Shown: in pieces, positions 1 to 7,012 of the stretch
Numbering within the stretch: the stretch's first letter is position 1
Layout: the number at the start of each line of letters is the position of its first letter
Source of the DNA: Streptomyces qaidamensis
Lineage (GTDB): Bacteria > Actinomycetota > Actinomycetes > Streptomycetales > Streptomycetaceae
Direction: 5' to 3'
Assembly (NCBI RefSeq): GCF_001611795.1
Contig: NZ_CP015098.1
Coordinates: 5,890,001 to 5,954,000 of the forward strand
DNA length: 64,000 nt
The notes under the pieces: generated by a model
Database searches by the model: none
Told to the model about the DNA's origin: nothing
The model's input: the letters and a program-made list of their open reading frames with translations, nothing else
Made by a program: the position numbers and the translations under genes

Positions 1-1
1 A

Positions 2-31
2 CGCAACGCCCTCGACCCCAAGCTGCGCTGA
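2..31 (+). CDS. 3' end of a peptide ABC transporter permease (partial)
   Basis: The window opens in the last ten codons of a gene ending in RNALDPKLR and a TGA stop at 29-31. ALDPxLR is the typical C-terminus of DppC/OppC-type permeases. It lies 11 bases before the next ATPase gene and in the same direction, as expected inside a binding protein-permease-permease-ATPase-ATPase operon. Only the tail is visible, so the call rests on this motif and on context. Confidence 0.7.
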   Translation, partial: RNALDPKLR

Positions 32-42
32 GGGAGGCGTAC

Positions 43-1101
43 GTGACCATCATCGATGAAACGGCCGAGAGCCCCTCGGCCGACGGCTCGCAGGGCGCGG
101 GCCGCCCGCTGCTCGAAGTCCGTGACCTGCACGTGGAGTTCCGCACCCGCGACGGAGTCGCCAAGGCCGTCAACGGCGTCAACTACTCCGTCGCCGCGGG
201 TGAGACGCTCGCCGTGCTCGGCGAGTCCGGCTCCGGCAAGTCCGTCACCGCCCAGGCCATCATGGGCATCCTCGACATGCCGCCCGGCAGCATCCCCAAG
301 GGAGAGATCCTCTTCCGCGGCCAGGACATGCTGAAGATGTCCGGCGAAGAGCGCCGGAAGATCCGCGGCAACAAGATCGCGATGATCTTCCAGGACGCGC
401 TCTCCTCGTTGAACCCGGTGCTCTCGGTGGGCTACCAGCTCGGCGAGATGTTCCGCGTGCACCAGGGCATGTCCAAGAAGGACGCCAAGGCCAAGGCGAT
501 CGAGCTGATGGACCGGGTGAAGATCCCGGCCGCGAAGGAGCGCGTCGGGGACTACCCGCACCAGTTCTCCGGCGGTATGCGCCAGCGCATCATGATCGCC
601 ATGGCGCTCGCGCTGGAGCCGGACCTGATCATCGCCGACGAGCCGACCACGGCCCTCGACGTGACGGTCCAGGCCCAGGTGATGGACCTGCTCGCGGAGC
701 TGCAGCGCGAGTACAACATGGGTCTGATCCTGATCACCCACGACCTCGGCGTGGTCGCCGACGTCGCGGACAAGATCGCGGTGATGTACGCAGGGCGCAT
801 CGTCGAGCACGCCCCGGTGCACGAGCTGTACAAGCGGCCCGCGCACCCGTACACCAAGGGTCTGCTGCACTCGATCCCGCGCCTGGACCAGAAGGGCCAG
901 GAGCTGTACGCGATCAAGGGCCTGCCGCCCAACCTGACGCGTATCCCGTCCGGCTGCGCCTTCAACCCGCGGTGCCCGCAGGCGCAGGACATCTGCCGTA
1001 CGGACATCCCGCCGCTGCACCCCGTCACCGAGCGGGACGGCGGCGAGCTGACCGGCCGCGGCAGCGCGTGCCACTTCTGGAAGGAGACGATCCATGGCTG
1101 A
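43..1101 (+). CDS. Oligopeptide/dipeptide ABC importer, ATP-binding subunit (DppD/OppD type)
   Basis: A 352-residue cytoplasmic ATPase that powers peptide uptake together with the following paralogue. Seen: Walker A GESGSGKS at residues 60-67, the Q-loop IFQDALSSLNP near 116-125, signature FSGGM at 175-179, Walker B LIIADE at 195-200, and a C-terminal oligo_HPY extension with the cysteine motif CAFNPRCPQAQDIC. The GTG start follows a GGGAGG ribosome site by 5 bases. It ends 8 bases inside the next gene, so the two are translationally coupled. The N-terminal 20 or so residues before the ATPase fold are low-complexity. Length and motifs are normal for the family. Substrate cannot be told from an ATPase; the operon probably handles oligopeptides. 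Confidence 0.95.
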   Translation: MTIIDETAESPSADGSQGAGRPLLEVRDLHVEFRTRDGVAKAVNGVNYSVAAGETLAVLGESGSGKSVTAQAIMGILDMPPGSIPKGEILFRGQDMLKMSGEERRKIRGNKIAMIFQDALSSLNPVLSVGYQLGEMFRVHQGMSKKDAKAKAIELMDRVKIPAAKERVGDYPHQFSGGMRQRIMIAMALALEPDLIIADEPTTALDVTVQAQVMDLLAELQREYNMGLILITHDLGVVADVADKIAVMYAGRIVEHAPVHELYKRPAHPYTKGLLHSIPRLDQKGQELYAIKGLPPNLTRIPSGCAFNPRCPQAQDICRTDIPPLHPVTERDGGELTGRGSACHFWKETIHG

Positions 1102-2242
1102 GCTGGGCAAGAAGGACGAGTCCATGGACGCCGCCCCCAGCGTCACCGAGGTCGAGACGGTCGACGTCGCGACCGAGGAGGCGGCGGTGGCCGCGCTCGA
1201 CGCGCCGGCGGAGCGCGGTGAGCCGATCCTCCAGGTGCGCAACCTGGTCAAGCACTTCCCGCTGACCCAGGGCATCCTGTTCAAGCGTCAGGTCGGCGCG
1301 GTCAAGGCCGTGGACGGGATCTCCTTCGACCTCTACCAGGGCGAGACGCTCGGCATCGTGGGCGAGTCCGGCTGTGGCAAGTCCACGGTCGCCAAGCTGC
1401 TGATGATGCTGGAGAAGGCCACCGCGGGCGAGGTCTTCTACAAGGGCCAGGACATCACCAAGCTGTCCGGGCGGGCGCTGAAGGCGGTCCGCCGGAACAT
1501 CCAGATGGTGTTCCAGGACCCGTACACCTCGCTCAACCCCCGTATGACGGTGGGCGACATCATCGGGGAGACCTTCGAGATCCACCCCGAGGTGGCGCCG
1601 AAGGGCGACCGCCGCCGCAAGGTCCAGGACCTCCTGGACGTGGTCGGTCTCAACCCCGAGTACATCAACCGCTACCCGCACCAGTTCTCCGGCGGTCAGC
1701 GCCAGCGCATCGGCATCGCCCGCGGCCTGGCCCTGAACCCCGAGATCATCATCTGCGACGAGCCGGTCTCCGCGCTCGACGTGTCCGTTCAGGCGCAGGT
1801 CATCAACCTGATGGAGAAGCTCCAGGACGAGTTCAACCTGTCCTACCTCTTCATCGCGCACGACCTGTCGATCGTCCGGCACATCTCGGACCGCGTGGGC
1901 GTGATGTACCTCGGCAAGATGGCCGAGATCGGCACGGACACGGAGATCTACGACCACCCGACGCACCCCTACACCCAGGCGCTGCTGTCGGCCGTCCCGG
2001 TCCCCGACCCGGAGTCCCGCGAGGGCCGCGAGCGGATCATCCTCACCGGCGACGTCCCGTCCCCGGCCAACCCGCCCTCGGGCTGCCGCTTCCGTACCCG
2101 CTGCTGGAAGGCCGAGGACAAGTGCGCCCAGGAGGCCCCCCTCCTGGCGGTCCCCGAGCGCTTCAAGGGCGAGGACACCCCGGCGGCCCACGATTCCGCC
2201 TGCCACTTCGCAGAGGAAAAGGACGTGGTCCACGCGGCCTGA
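1094..2242 (+). CDS. Oligopeptide/dipeptide ABC importer, ATP-binding subunit (DppF/OppF type)
   Basis: A 382-residue ATPase, second of the heterodimeric pair. Seen: Walker A GESGCGKS, the QDPYTSLNP Q-loop, signature FSGGQRQR, Walker B IIICDEP, switch His in FIAHDLS, and the oligo_HPY C-terminus with two cysteines (GCRFRTRCW). Its N-terminal 45 residues are acidic and alanine-rich, longer than in E. coli OppF. The ATG overlaps the stop of the preceding gene (ATGGCTGA), implying coupled translation and equal stoichiometry. A strong hairpin 11 bases after the stop closes the operon. Confidence 0.95.
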   Translation: MAELGKKDESMDAAPSVTEVETVDVATEEAAVAALDAPAERGEPILQVRNLVKHFPLTQGILFKRQVGAVKAVDGISFDLYQGETLGIVGESGCGKSTVAKLLMMLEKATAGEVFYKGQDITKLSGRALKAVRRNIQMVFQDPYTSLNPRMTVGDIIGETFEIHPEVAPKGDRRRKVQDLLDVVGLNPEYINRYPHQFSGGQRQRIGIARGLALNPEIIICDEPVSALDVSVQAQVINLMEKLQDEFNLSYLFIAHDLSIVRHISDRVGVMYLGKMAEIGTDTEIYDHPTHPYTQALLSAVPVPDPESREGRERIILTGDVPSPANPPSGCRFRTRCWKAEDKCAQEAPLLAVPERFKGEDTPAAHDSACHFAEEKDVVHAA

Positions 2243-2252
2243 CCGGCTGTTC

Positions 2253-2290
2253 CCGGTTCCCGGCACCTTCCAGGGGGTGCCGGGAACCGG
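2253..2290 (+). terminator. Intrinsic terminator of the peptide transporter operon
   Basis: Perfect 15-bp inverted repeat: CCGGTTCCCGGCACC, 8-base loop, GGTGCCGGGAACCGG. It begins 10 bases after the last transporter gene. No long T run follows, which is usual for Streptomyces. Confidence 0.85.
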
Positions 2291-2432
2291 CGTCTGTGGC
2301 CCTGAAGGAGGCCCTCGGGGCCGTCGGCACCGCTCAGCCCCAACTGCGTTAACACGCAGGCAACTTCGCTGACCCGGTTCCGATATACGGACACGTCAGG
2401 CTGGTCAGCGTACGGCCGTGCGGGTGCCGTAG

Positions 2433-2465
2433 ACGGGCCGGGCGCCGGCAGGCGTCCCGGCCCGT
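2433..2465 (-). terminator. Probable terminator of the S9 peptidase gene
   Basis: ACGGGCCGGG plus CGCC pairs with GGCGTCCCGGCCCGT with one bulged base, directly downstream of the minus-strand peptidase stop at 2474. Confidence 0.6.
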
Positions 2466-2473
2466 TGCCGTGT

Positions 2474-4600
2474 TCAGGCGGTCGGCATGCCCAGGGAGCG
2501 CTTCAGGAAGTCGACCTGGAGCAGGAGCAGGTTCTCGGCGACCTGTTCCTGCGGGGTGATGTGGGTGACGCCGGACAGCGGCAACACCTCGTGGGGGCGG
2601 CCGGCGGCCAGCAGGGCCGAGGACAGGCGCAGGGCGTGGGCGACCACCACGTTGTCGTCGGCGAGACCGTGCACGATCATCAGAGGGCGGTGCGGCTCGG
2701 CGGGGGAGGACAACCCCTCGGCGGTCACCAGCGAACTCTTGGCGTAGGACTCCGGGTGTTCCGCGGGCGTGCCCAGGTACCGCTCCGTGTAGTGGGTGTC
2801 GTACAGGGCCCAGTCCGTCACCGGCGCGCCCGCGATGCCCGCGTGGAAGACGTCCGGGCGGCGCAGCACCGCCAGACCCGCCAGCCAGCCGCCGAAGGAC
2901 CAGCCGCGGATCGCCACCCGGGACAGGTCCAGGGGGTAGCGCTTCGCGAGATCCTCCAGCGCCTCCACCTGGTCGTCCAGCGACAACGTGAAGTCGTGGT
3001 GGACCGCTTTCTCCCAGGCGGGGGACCGGCCCGGGGTGCCGCGGCCGTCCGCGACCACGACCGCGAAGCCCTGGTCCGCGAACCACTGCGACGTGAGGTG
3101 GGCGTTGTGGGAGGCGACCACCCGCTGACCGTGGGGGCCTCCGTAGGGGTCCATGAGCACCGGCAGGGGGGTGTCACCGTCGTAGTCCCGAGGCATAAGC
3201 ACGGCGCACGGGACGCGGCGTGCGCCCCCCTCGGTGAGCGTCACGCGGGGGGACATACCAGGATCTTCCGCGTACGAAGGGACAGTCCTGGTCGGTTTTC
3301 CGTCGCGCAGGACCTGCGCGCGCGAACCTGGCCGGTTCAGTGTCGCCGAGACCAGAACCGTCACCTCCCCGGCCCGCACCGCCGCGTGCACGCCCGGCTC
3401 CTGCGACACCCGCTCCACGCCCAGCTCGTTCACCCGGTACACATGCACCTGGCCCGTCTCCGCCTCACCGGCGGCCTCCGCACCCGCCGATGCCGAGATC
3501 AGCACGTCGTGCTCGGAGACGTCCAGCACGGCCCGAACGTGCAACTGCCCGCCGGTGAGCGGCCGGTCCCCGACCGCCAGCACCCGCGCACCGCCCTCGT
3601 CGGCGATCCGCACCAGCTGCCCGGACGGGCTCCAGCAGGGCACGCCGGGGAAAAGATCAAGCCATGTTCGATCTTCGTCGGCGTGCACCATCCGCGTCGC
3701 GCCGGAGTCCGGATCCACGGCCAGGATCAGCTGACTGCGCTGGTCGCGCGCCTGTACGAGCAGCAGCGGCGCGCCCGCCGCTGACCAGTGGACATGTGCC
3801 AGGTACGGAAAGCGCGCCCGGTCCCAGGCGACCTCCGTGCGCAGCCCGTCCAGCCCGACCACGAACAGCCGCACCTCCGCGTTGCCCGTGCCCGCCGCCG
3901 GGTACGGCACCCGCTGCGGCTCCCGCTCCGGATGCGCCGGGTCGGCGATCCACCACCGCCCCACCGGCGTGTCGTCCACCCGCGCCATGAGCAGCCGGTC
4001 CGACTCCGGAGCCCACCAGAAGCCCCGCGAACGCCCCATCTCCTCGGCGGCGATGAACTCGGCCAGCCCGTACGAGACGTTCTCCGACTCCGGCTCGGCG
4101 AGCGCCCGGTCGCCCTCCCCCTCGGCGCCCACCACCCGCAGGGCACCCTGCGCGACATAGGCGACATGCCGCCCGTCGGGCGCCGGACGCGGGTCGATCA
4201 CGGGCCCCGGCGCGGGCAGCTCACGTGCCGTCCCGGCCCGCAGCTCGGCCGCGAAAAGCCGCCCTGACAAGGCAAAAGAGGCCAATTCTACGGCCGAGTC
4301 GGTGGCGTATCCGACGATGCCGGCGCCACCCTCGCGGCTGCGTTCGCGCCGGGCCCGTTCCTCGGGTGAGAGCTCCTCCGAGGAGCCGCCCAGCAGAGCG
4401 CGCGGGTCGGCGGCCACGCGCTCCCCGCCCTCCTCCACATCGAGGACCCAGAGCGAATTCGCCCGGTCCGTACCGGAACCGGAGCGCAGGAACACGACAC
4501 GCGAACCGTCGGGCGCCACGGTGAACGAACGCGGCGCGCCGAGCGTGAAGCGCTGGGTACGGGCGTGCCGTCGGGGGAAGGAGTGAGGCTCGGTCGTCAT
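2474..4600 (-). CDS. S9 family serine peptidase (prolyl oligopeptidase / dipeptidyl peptidase IV-like)
   Basis: A 708-residue protein with an N-terminal beta-propeller (DPPIV_N-like, repeats such as PRPAPDGRHVAYVAQG) and a C-terminal alpha/beta hydrolase domain. The nucleophile lies in GWSFGG (Ser568), the acid in HGLADDN (Asp648 or 649) and the base in GVTHITP (His680), in the order and spacing of the S9 family. No signal peptide is visible, so it is probably cytoplasmic and may finish the breakdown of imported peptides; it faces the peptide transporter operon. The start chosen is the ATG at 4600, giving MTTEPHSFPRRHART and a normal family length; the open frame runs further upstream but without family-like sequence. 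Confidence 0.92.
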   Translation of the reverse strand: MTTEPHSFPRRHARTQRFTLGAPRSFTVAPDGSRVVFLRSGSGTDRANSLWVLDVEEGGERVAADPRALLGGSSEELSPEERARRERSREGGAGIVGYATDSAVELASFALSGRLFAAELRAGTARELPAPGPVIDPRPAPDGRHVAYVAQGALRVVGAEGEGDRALAEPESENVSYGLAEFIAAEEMGRSRGFWWAPESDRLLMARVDDTPVGRWWIADPAHPEREPQRVPYPAAGTGNAEVRLFVVGLDGLRTEVAWDRARFPYLAHVHWSAAGAPLLLVQARDQRSQLILAVDPDSGATRMVHADEDRTWLDLFPGVPCWSPSGQLVRIADEGGARVLAVGDRPLTGGQLHVRAVLDVSEHDVLISASAGAEAAGEAETGQVHVYRVNELGVERVSQEPGVHAAVRAGEVTVLVSATLNRPGSRAQVLRDGKPTRTVPSYAEDPGMSPRVTLTEGGARRVPCAVLMPRDYDGDTPLPVLMDPYGGPHGQRVVASHNAHLTSQWFADQGFAVVVADGRGTPGRSPAWEKAVHHDFTLSLDDQVEALEDLAKRYPLDLSRVAIRGWSFGGWLAGLAVLRRPDVFHAGIAGAPVTDWALYDTHYTERYLGTPAEHPESYAKSSLVTAEGLSSPAEPHRPLMIVHGLADDNVVVAHALRLSSALLAAGRPHEVLPLSGVTHITPQEQVAENLLLLQVDFLKRSLGMPTA

Positions 4601-4777
4601 GCCCTGACCATATTGGCCATGCGCCCCCTTGTGCGGCCGTGCGCCGACCGATGCGCGCAGACGGATAGTTATGATCAATGTCGCATAGTGGGTATGAACC
4701 TGCTGGCTGCTGTACTGATTTGATGCCCCCATAGTCCGACCCCCCGCGCCCTCGTGGATCTTTGGAGGTGAACCGCC

Positions 4778-4972
4778 GTGGCACTCTCGATTTCGGCGGT
4801 GGTGCTGCTGGCGATCATCGTCTTCTTGTTGATCAAGAAGTCGGGTCTGAAGGCGGGGCATGCGATCGTCTGCATGCTGCTCGGCTTCTACCTCGCCTCC
4901 TCGACCGTCGCTCCGACGATCAACGAGCTGACGACGAACATCGCGGGAATGATCGGCAGCATCAAGTTCTGA
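4778..4972 (+). CDS. Small conserved membrane protein (64 aa)
   Basis: A GTG start with a clear GGAGGTG site 7 bases upstream. The 64-residue product has one confident membrane helix (about residues 4-20, AVVLLAIIVFLLI) followed by a short basic loop KKSGLKAG and a second hydrophobic stretch around 27-42. No catalytic residues. I recall this position in S. coelicolor holding a similarly sized conserved membrane protein, but I know of no function. It stands alone between a divergent peptidase gene and a convergent DUF397 gene. Confidence 0.85.
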   Translation: MALSISAVVLLAIIVFLLIKKSGLKAGHAIVCMLLGFYLASSTVAPTINELTTNIAGMIGSIKF

Positions 4973-4990
4973 GCGCTGCGCGCTCCTGTG

Positions 4991-5200
4991 TCAGTTCCCT
5001 TTCGCGTAGGGCACGACGCCGGTCCACGCGGCGGGGGCGAAGGCCAGCCGGGGACCCTCGACGACCTTCGAGTCACGGACGTGCACGGTGCCGGGTTCTT
5101 CGGCGACCTCGACGCAGGAGTCCGTCTCCGCGCCGCTGCTGTAGCCGCTCTTGAACCACGCCAAGTCGGAGGCGCCCCCGTACGAGGTCTTGTGGATCAT
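4991..5200 (-). CDS. DUF397 domain protein
   Basis: A 69-residue protein with the DUF397 pattern: WFKSGYSSGAETDSCVEVAE then VHVRDSK and a C-terminal W near residue 59 (FAPAAWTGVV). In Streptomyces these small proteins are nearly always coded just after, and overlapping, an XRE/DUF5753 helix-turn-helix gene, sometimes as modulators of it (the BldB/AbaA-like logic; known of the family, not shown here). Here the partner is reduced to a 3' remnant whose stop still overlaps this ATG (ACATGA), so this DUF397 gene is an orphan and may have lost its own promoter. Confidence 0.85.
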   Translation of the reverse strand: MIHKTSYGGASDLAWFKSGYSSGAETDSCVEVAEEPGTVHVRDSKVVEGPRLAFAPAAWTGVVPYAKGN

Positions 5201-5275
5201 GTCTCCCCCAGCAGGTGTTCGATGAAGGTGGTCGACTCACGCGGCGTGAGAGCCTGCGCCCGGTGATGCCATACC
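5197..5275 (-). pseudogene. 3' remnant of an XRE/DUF5753 helix-turn-helix regulator gene
   Basis: Reading the minus strand into the DUF397 start gives RAQALTPRESTTFIEHLLGE and one more residue before a TGA that overlaps the DUF397 ATG. This is the usual ending and junction of XRE-DUF5753 genes. Upstream of about 5275 the homology stops abruptly and the minus frame runs antisense through another gene fragment, so roughly the first 90% of the regulator is missing. The exact breakpoint is an estimate. Confidence 0.6.
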
Positions 5276-5280
5276 GAAGT

Positions 5281-5554
5281 GCCCCCGAGTTCGTCTCCCG
5301 GTCCAACCCGGGGAACGACTGGGTCGGCAAGATGCGCGACTATCCGCTGCCCGGCATTCCGATCTACGCGATTTTCGATCCCCGTTCCGGCAGTGGCGCC
5401 GTCTTCACCGACATCCACTCCACTCCGGACGGCCCCCGGTACGCCACCGGCAAGCTTCGTCTACGGGGAGGACGTCACCATCGGTGACTGGACCATCTCC
5501 ACCAGCGGCCTGCCGCGCTACCAGGGCGACGACGGGCTCGGCGACGAGGGGTGA
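5281..5554 (+). pseudogene. Fragment of a Uma2 (DUF820) family nuclease-like gene, with a frameshift
   Basis: From about 5281 the plus strand codes EFVSRSNPGNDWVGKM then GIPIYAIFDPRSGSG, the C-terminal core of Uma2/DUF820 (restriction-endonuclease-like fold, SxSN...GIPxYxxxDP). The N-terminal half with the first catalytic acidic residues is absent. Near 5455 an extra C shifts the frame: the first frame goes to GKLRLRGG and soon stops, while the next frame continues as FVYGEDVTIGDWTISTSGLP, the expected family ending, to the TGA at 5552-5554. Truncation plus frameshift make a functional product very unlikely. Confidence 0.7.
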
Positions 5555-5588
5555 CGGGCAGCGGTCCTGTGCCTCGTAGGCTGGTCCC

Positions 5589-6449
5589 ATGACGGAACTG
5601 CCCTCCCGGCGTCTGCTGCTGGTGCACGCGCACCCGGACGACGAGTCGATCAACAACGGCGCGACCATGGCCAGGTACGCGGCCGGGGGTGCCCACGTCA
5701 CCCTGGTCACGTGCACCCTCGGTGAGCGCGGCGAGGTCATCCCGCCCGAGCTCGCGCATCTGACGGGCGCCGCCCTGGGCCAGCACCGCCGCCGTGAACT
5801 CACCGCCGCCATGGCCGAGCTCGGCGTCCGCGACGTCCGCCTGCTCGGCGGCGCCGGGCGCTACAGCGACTCCGGGATGATGGGCCTGCCCGACAACGAC
5901 GACCCCGCCTGCTTCTGGCAGGCAGACGTCGACGAGGCCGCCGCGCACCTCGTCGAGGTGATCCGCGAGGTCCGCCCCCAGGTCCTCGTCACCTACGACG
6001 ACAACGGCGGCTACGGCCACCCCGACCACATCCAGGCCCACCGCGTCGCCATGCGCGCCGTCGAGCTGGCCGCAGACGCCGGGCTGCCGATCCCCAAGGT
6101 GTACTGGAACCGGGTCCCCCGGCCGGTTGTGGAGGAGTCCTTCGCACGGCTCCGGGAGGACCTGCCCGGCACGCCCTTCACCAAGGCCGCCGACGTCGAC
6201 GACGTCCCGGGTGTCGTGCCCGAGGAGCGGATCACCACCGAGATCGACGGCACCGCCCACGCCGGGGCCAAGGCCGCCGCGATGCGTGCCCACGCCACCC
6301 AGATCACCGTGGCCGGACCGTACTTCGTGCTCTCCAACGAACTCGCCCAGCCGGTCCTCACGACCGAGTACTACGAGCTGGTGCGAGGCGAGCGGGCCCC
6401 CGGCCCGCGGGAGACGGACCTGTTCGCCGGCGTCGAGGAGGCCTCATGA
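5589..6449 (+). CDS. mshB: N-acetyl-GlcNAc-inositol deacetylase, mycothiol biosynthesis
   Basis: A 286-residue zinc deacetylase of the LmbE/PIG-L fold that removes the acetyl group from 1-D-myo-inosityl-2-acetamido-2-deoxy-glucopyranoside, the step that commits GlcN-Ins to mycothiol. Seen: HAHPDDES at residues 13-20 (zinc ligands His15 and Asp18) and GHPDH at 143-147 (third ligand among these histidines). Its length and the context match MshB better than the paralogue Mca: it is followed by a coupled DUF6113-type membrane protein gene, as I recall after Rv1170. No convincing ribosome site precedes the ATG, so a near-leaderless mRNA is possible. Confidence 0.92.
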   Translation: MTELPSRRLLLVHAHPDDESINNGATMARYAAGGAHVTLVTCTLGERGEVIPPELAHLTGAALGQHRRRELTAAMAELGVRDVRLLGGAGRYSDSGMMGLPDNDDPACFWQADVDEAAAHLVEVIREVRPQVLVTYDDNGGYGHPDHIQAHRVAMRAVELAADAGLPIPKVYWNRVPRPVVEESFARLREDLPGTPFTKAADVDDVPGVVPEERITTEIDGTAHAGAKAAAMRAHATQITVAGPYFVLSNELAQPVLTTEYYELVRGERAPGPRETDLFAGVEEAS

Positions 6450-6856
6450 ACGACCGTACGCCGATGCTCGCCCAGCCGATGCGGCCGCCCACCGCCGGAC
6501 GCGCCGCCGCCTGCCTCGCGTTCTTCGTGCTCGGCGCCGTGGTCGGCGTGGCCGGGGCGCTGGTACAGCCCGGCTGGTTCCCGGGCGGGCTGCTGCTCGC
6601 CCTGGCCGGTGAGGCCGGTGCCGTCCTGGGGGCGACCCGCGTCCTGCGCGGCCGGGCCGGGGGCGTAGCGGTCGCCGCGGGCTGGATGCTCGCCGTCGTC
6701 CTGCTCACCGCCAGCCGCACCGAGGGCGACTTCGTCTTCGCCGCCGGGAGCGGCTCCTATCTCTTCCTGCTCGGGGGCATCGCCGTAGCTGTGATCTGCG
6801 CCACCCTCGCCCCGGGGCGGCAACCGGACGGCGATCCCGTCCGACTTGCCAAGTGA
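6446..6856 (+). CDS. DUF6113-type integral membrane protein
   Basis: A 136-residue protein that starts inside the stop of mshB (ATGA), so it is translationally coupled. It has about four hydrophobic helices (AACLAFFVLGAVVGVAGALV, GGLLLALAGEAGAV, GVAVAAGWMLAVVLL, SYLFLLGGIAVAVICATLA). A protein of this kind follows mshB in many actinobacteria, but no biochemical role is known to me. No enzyme motifs are visible. Confidence 0.85.
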   Translation: MNDRTPMLAQPMRPPTAGRAAACLAFFVLGAVVGVAGALVQPGWFPGGLLLALAGEAGAVLGATRVLRGRAGGVAVAAGWMLAVVLLTASRTEGDFVFAAGSGSYLFLLGGIAVAVICATLAPGRQPDGDPVRLAK

Positions 6857-7012
6857 CGTACCACTTCGCCAGGACGTGACGGTGGGGGTCCGGTGTGGGT
6901 TTCCCCGGCGGTCACGGGATGCGGGCGAGAAGTGGCCAGTATGGTGGTGCGCGCCGCCGAGCTGCCCGCGTGAGGTCGTGTGGGGCGGCGGAGCCAACCG
7001 GGAGAACCTGCC

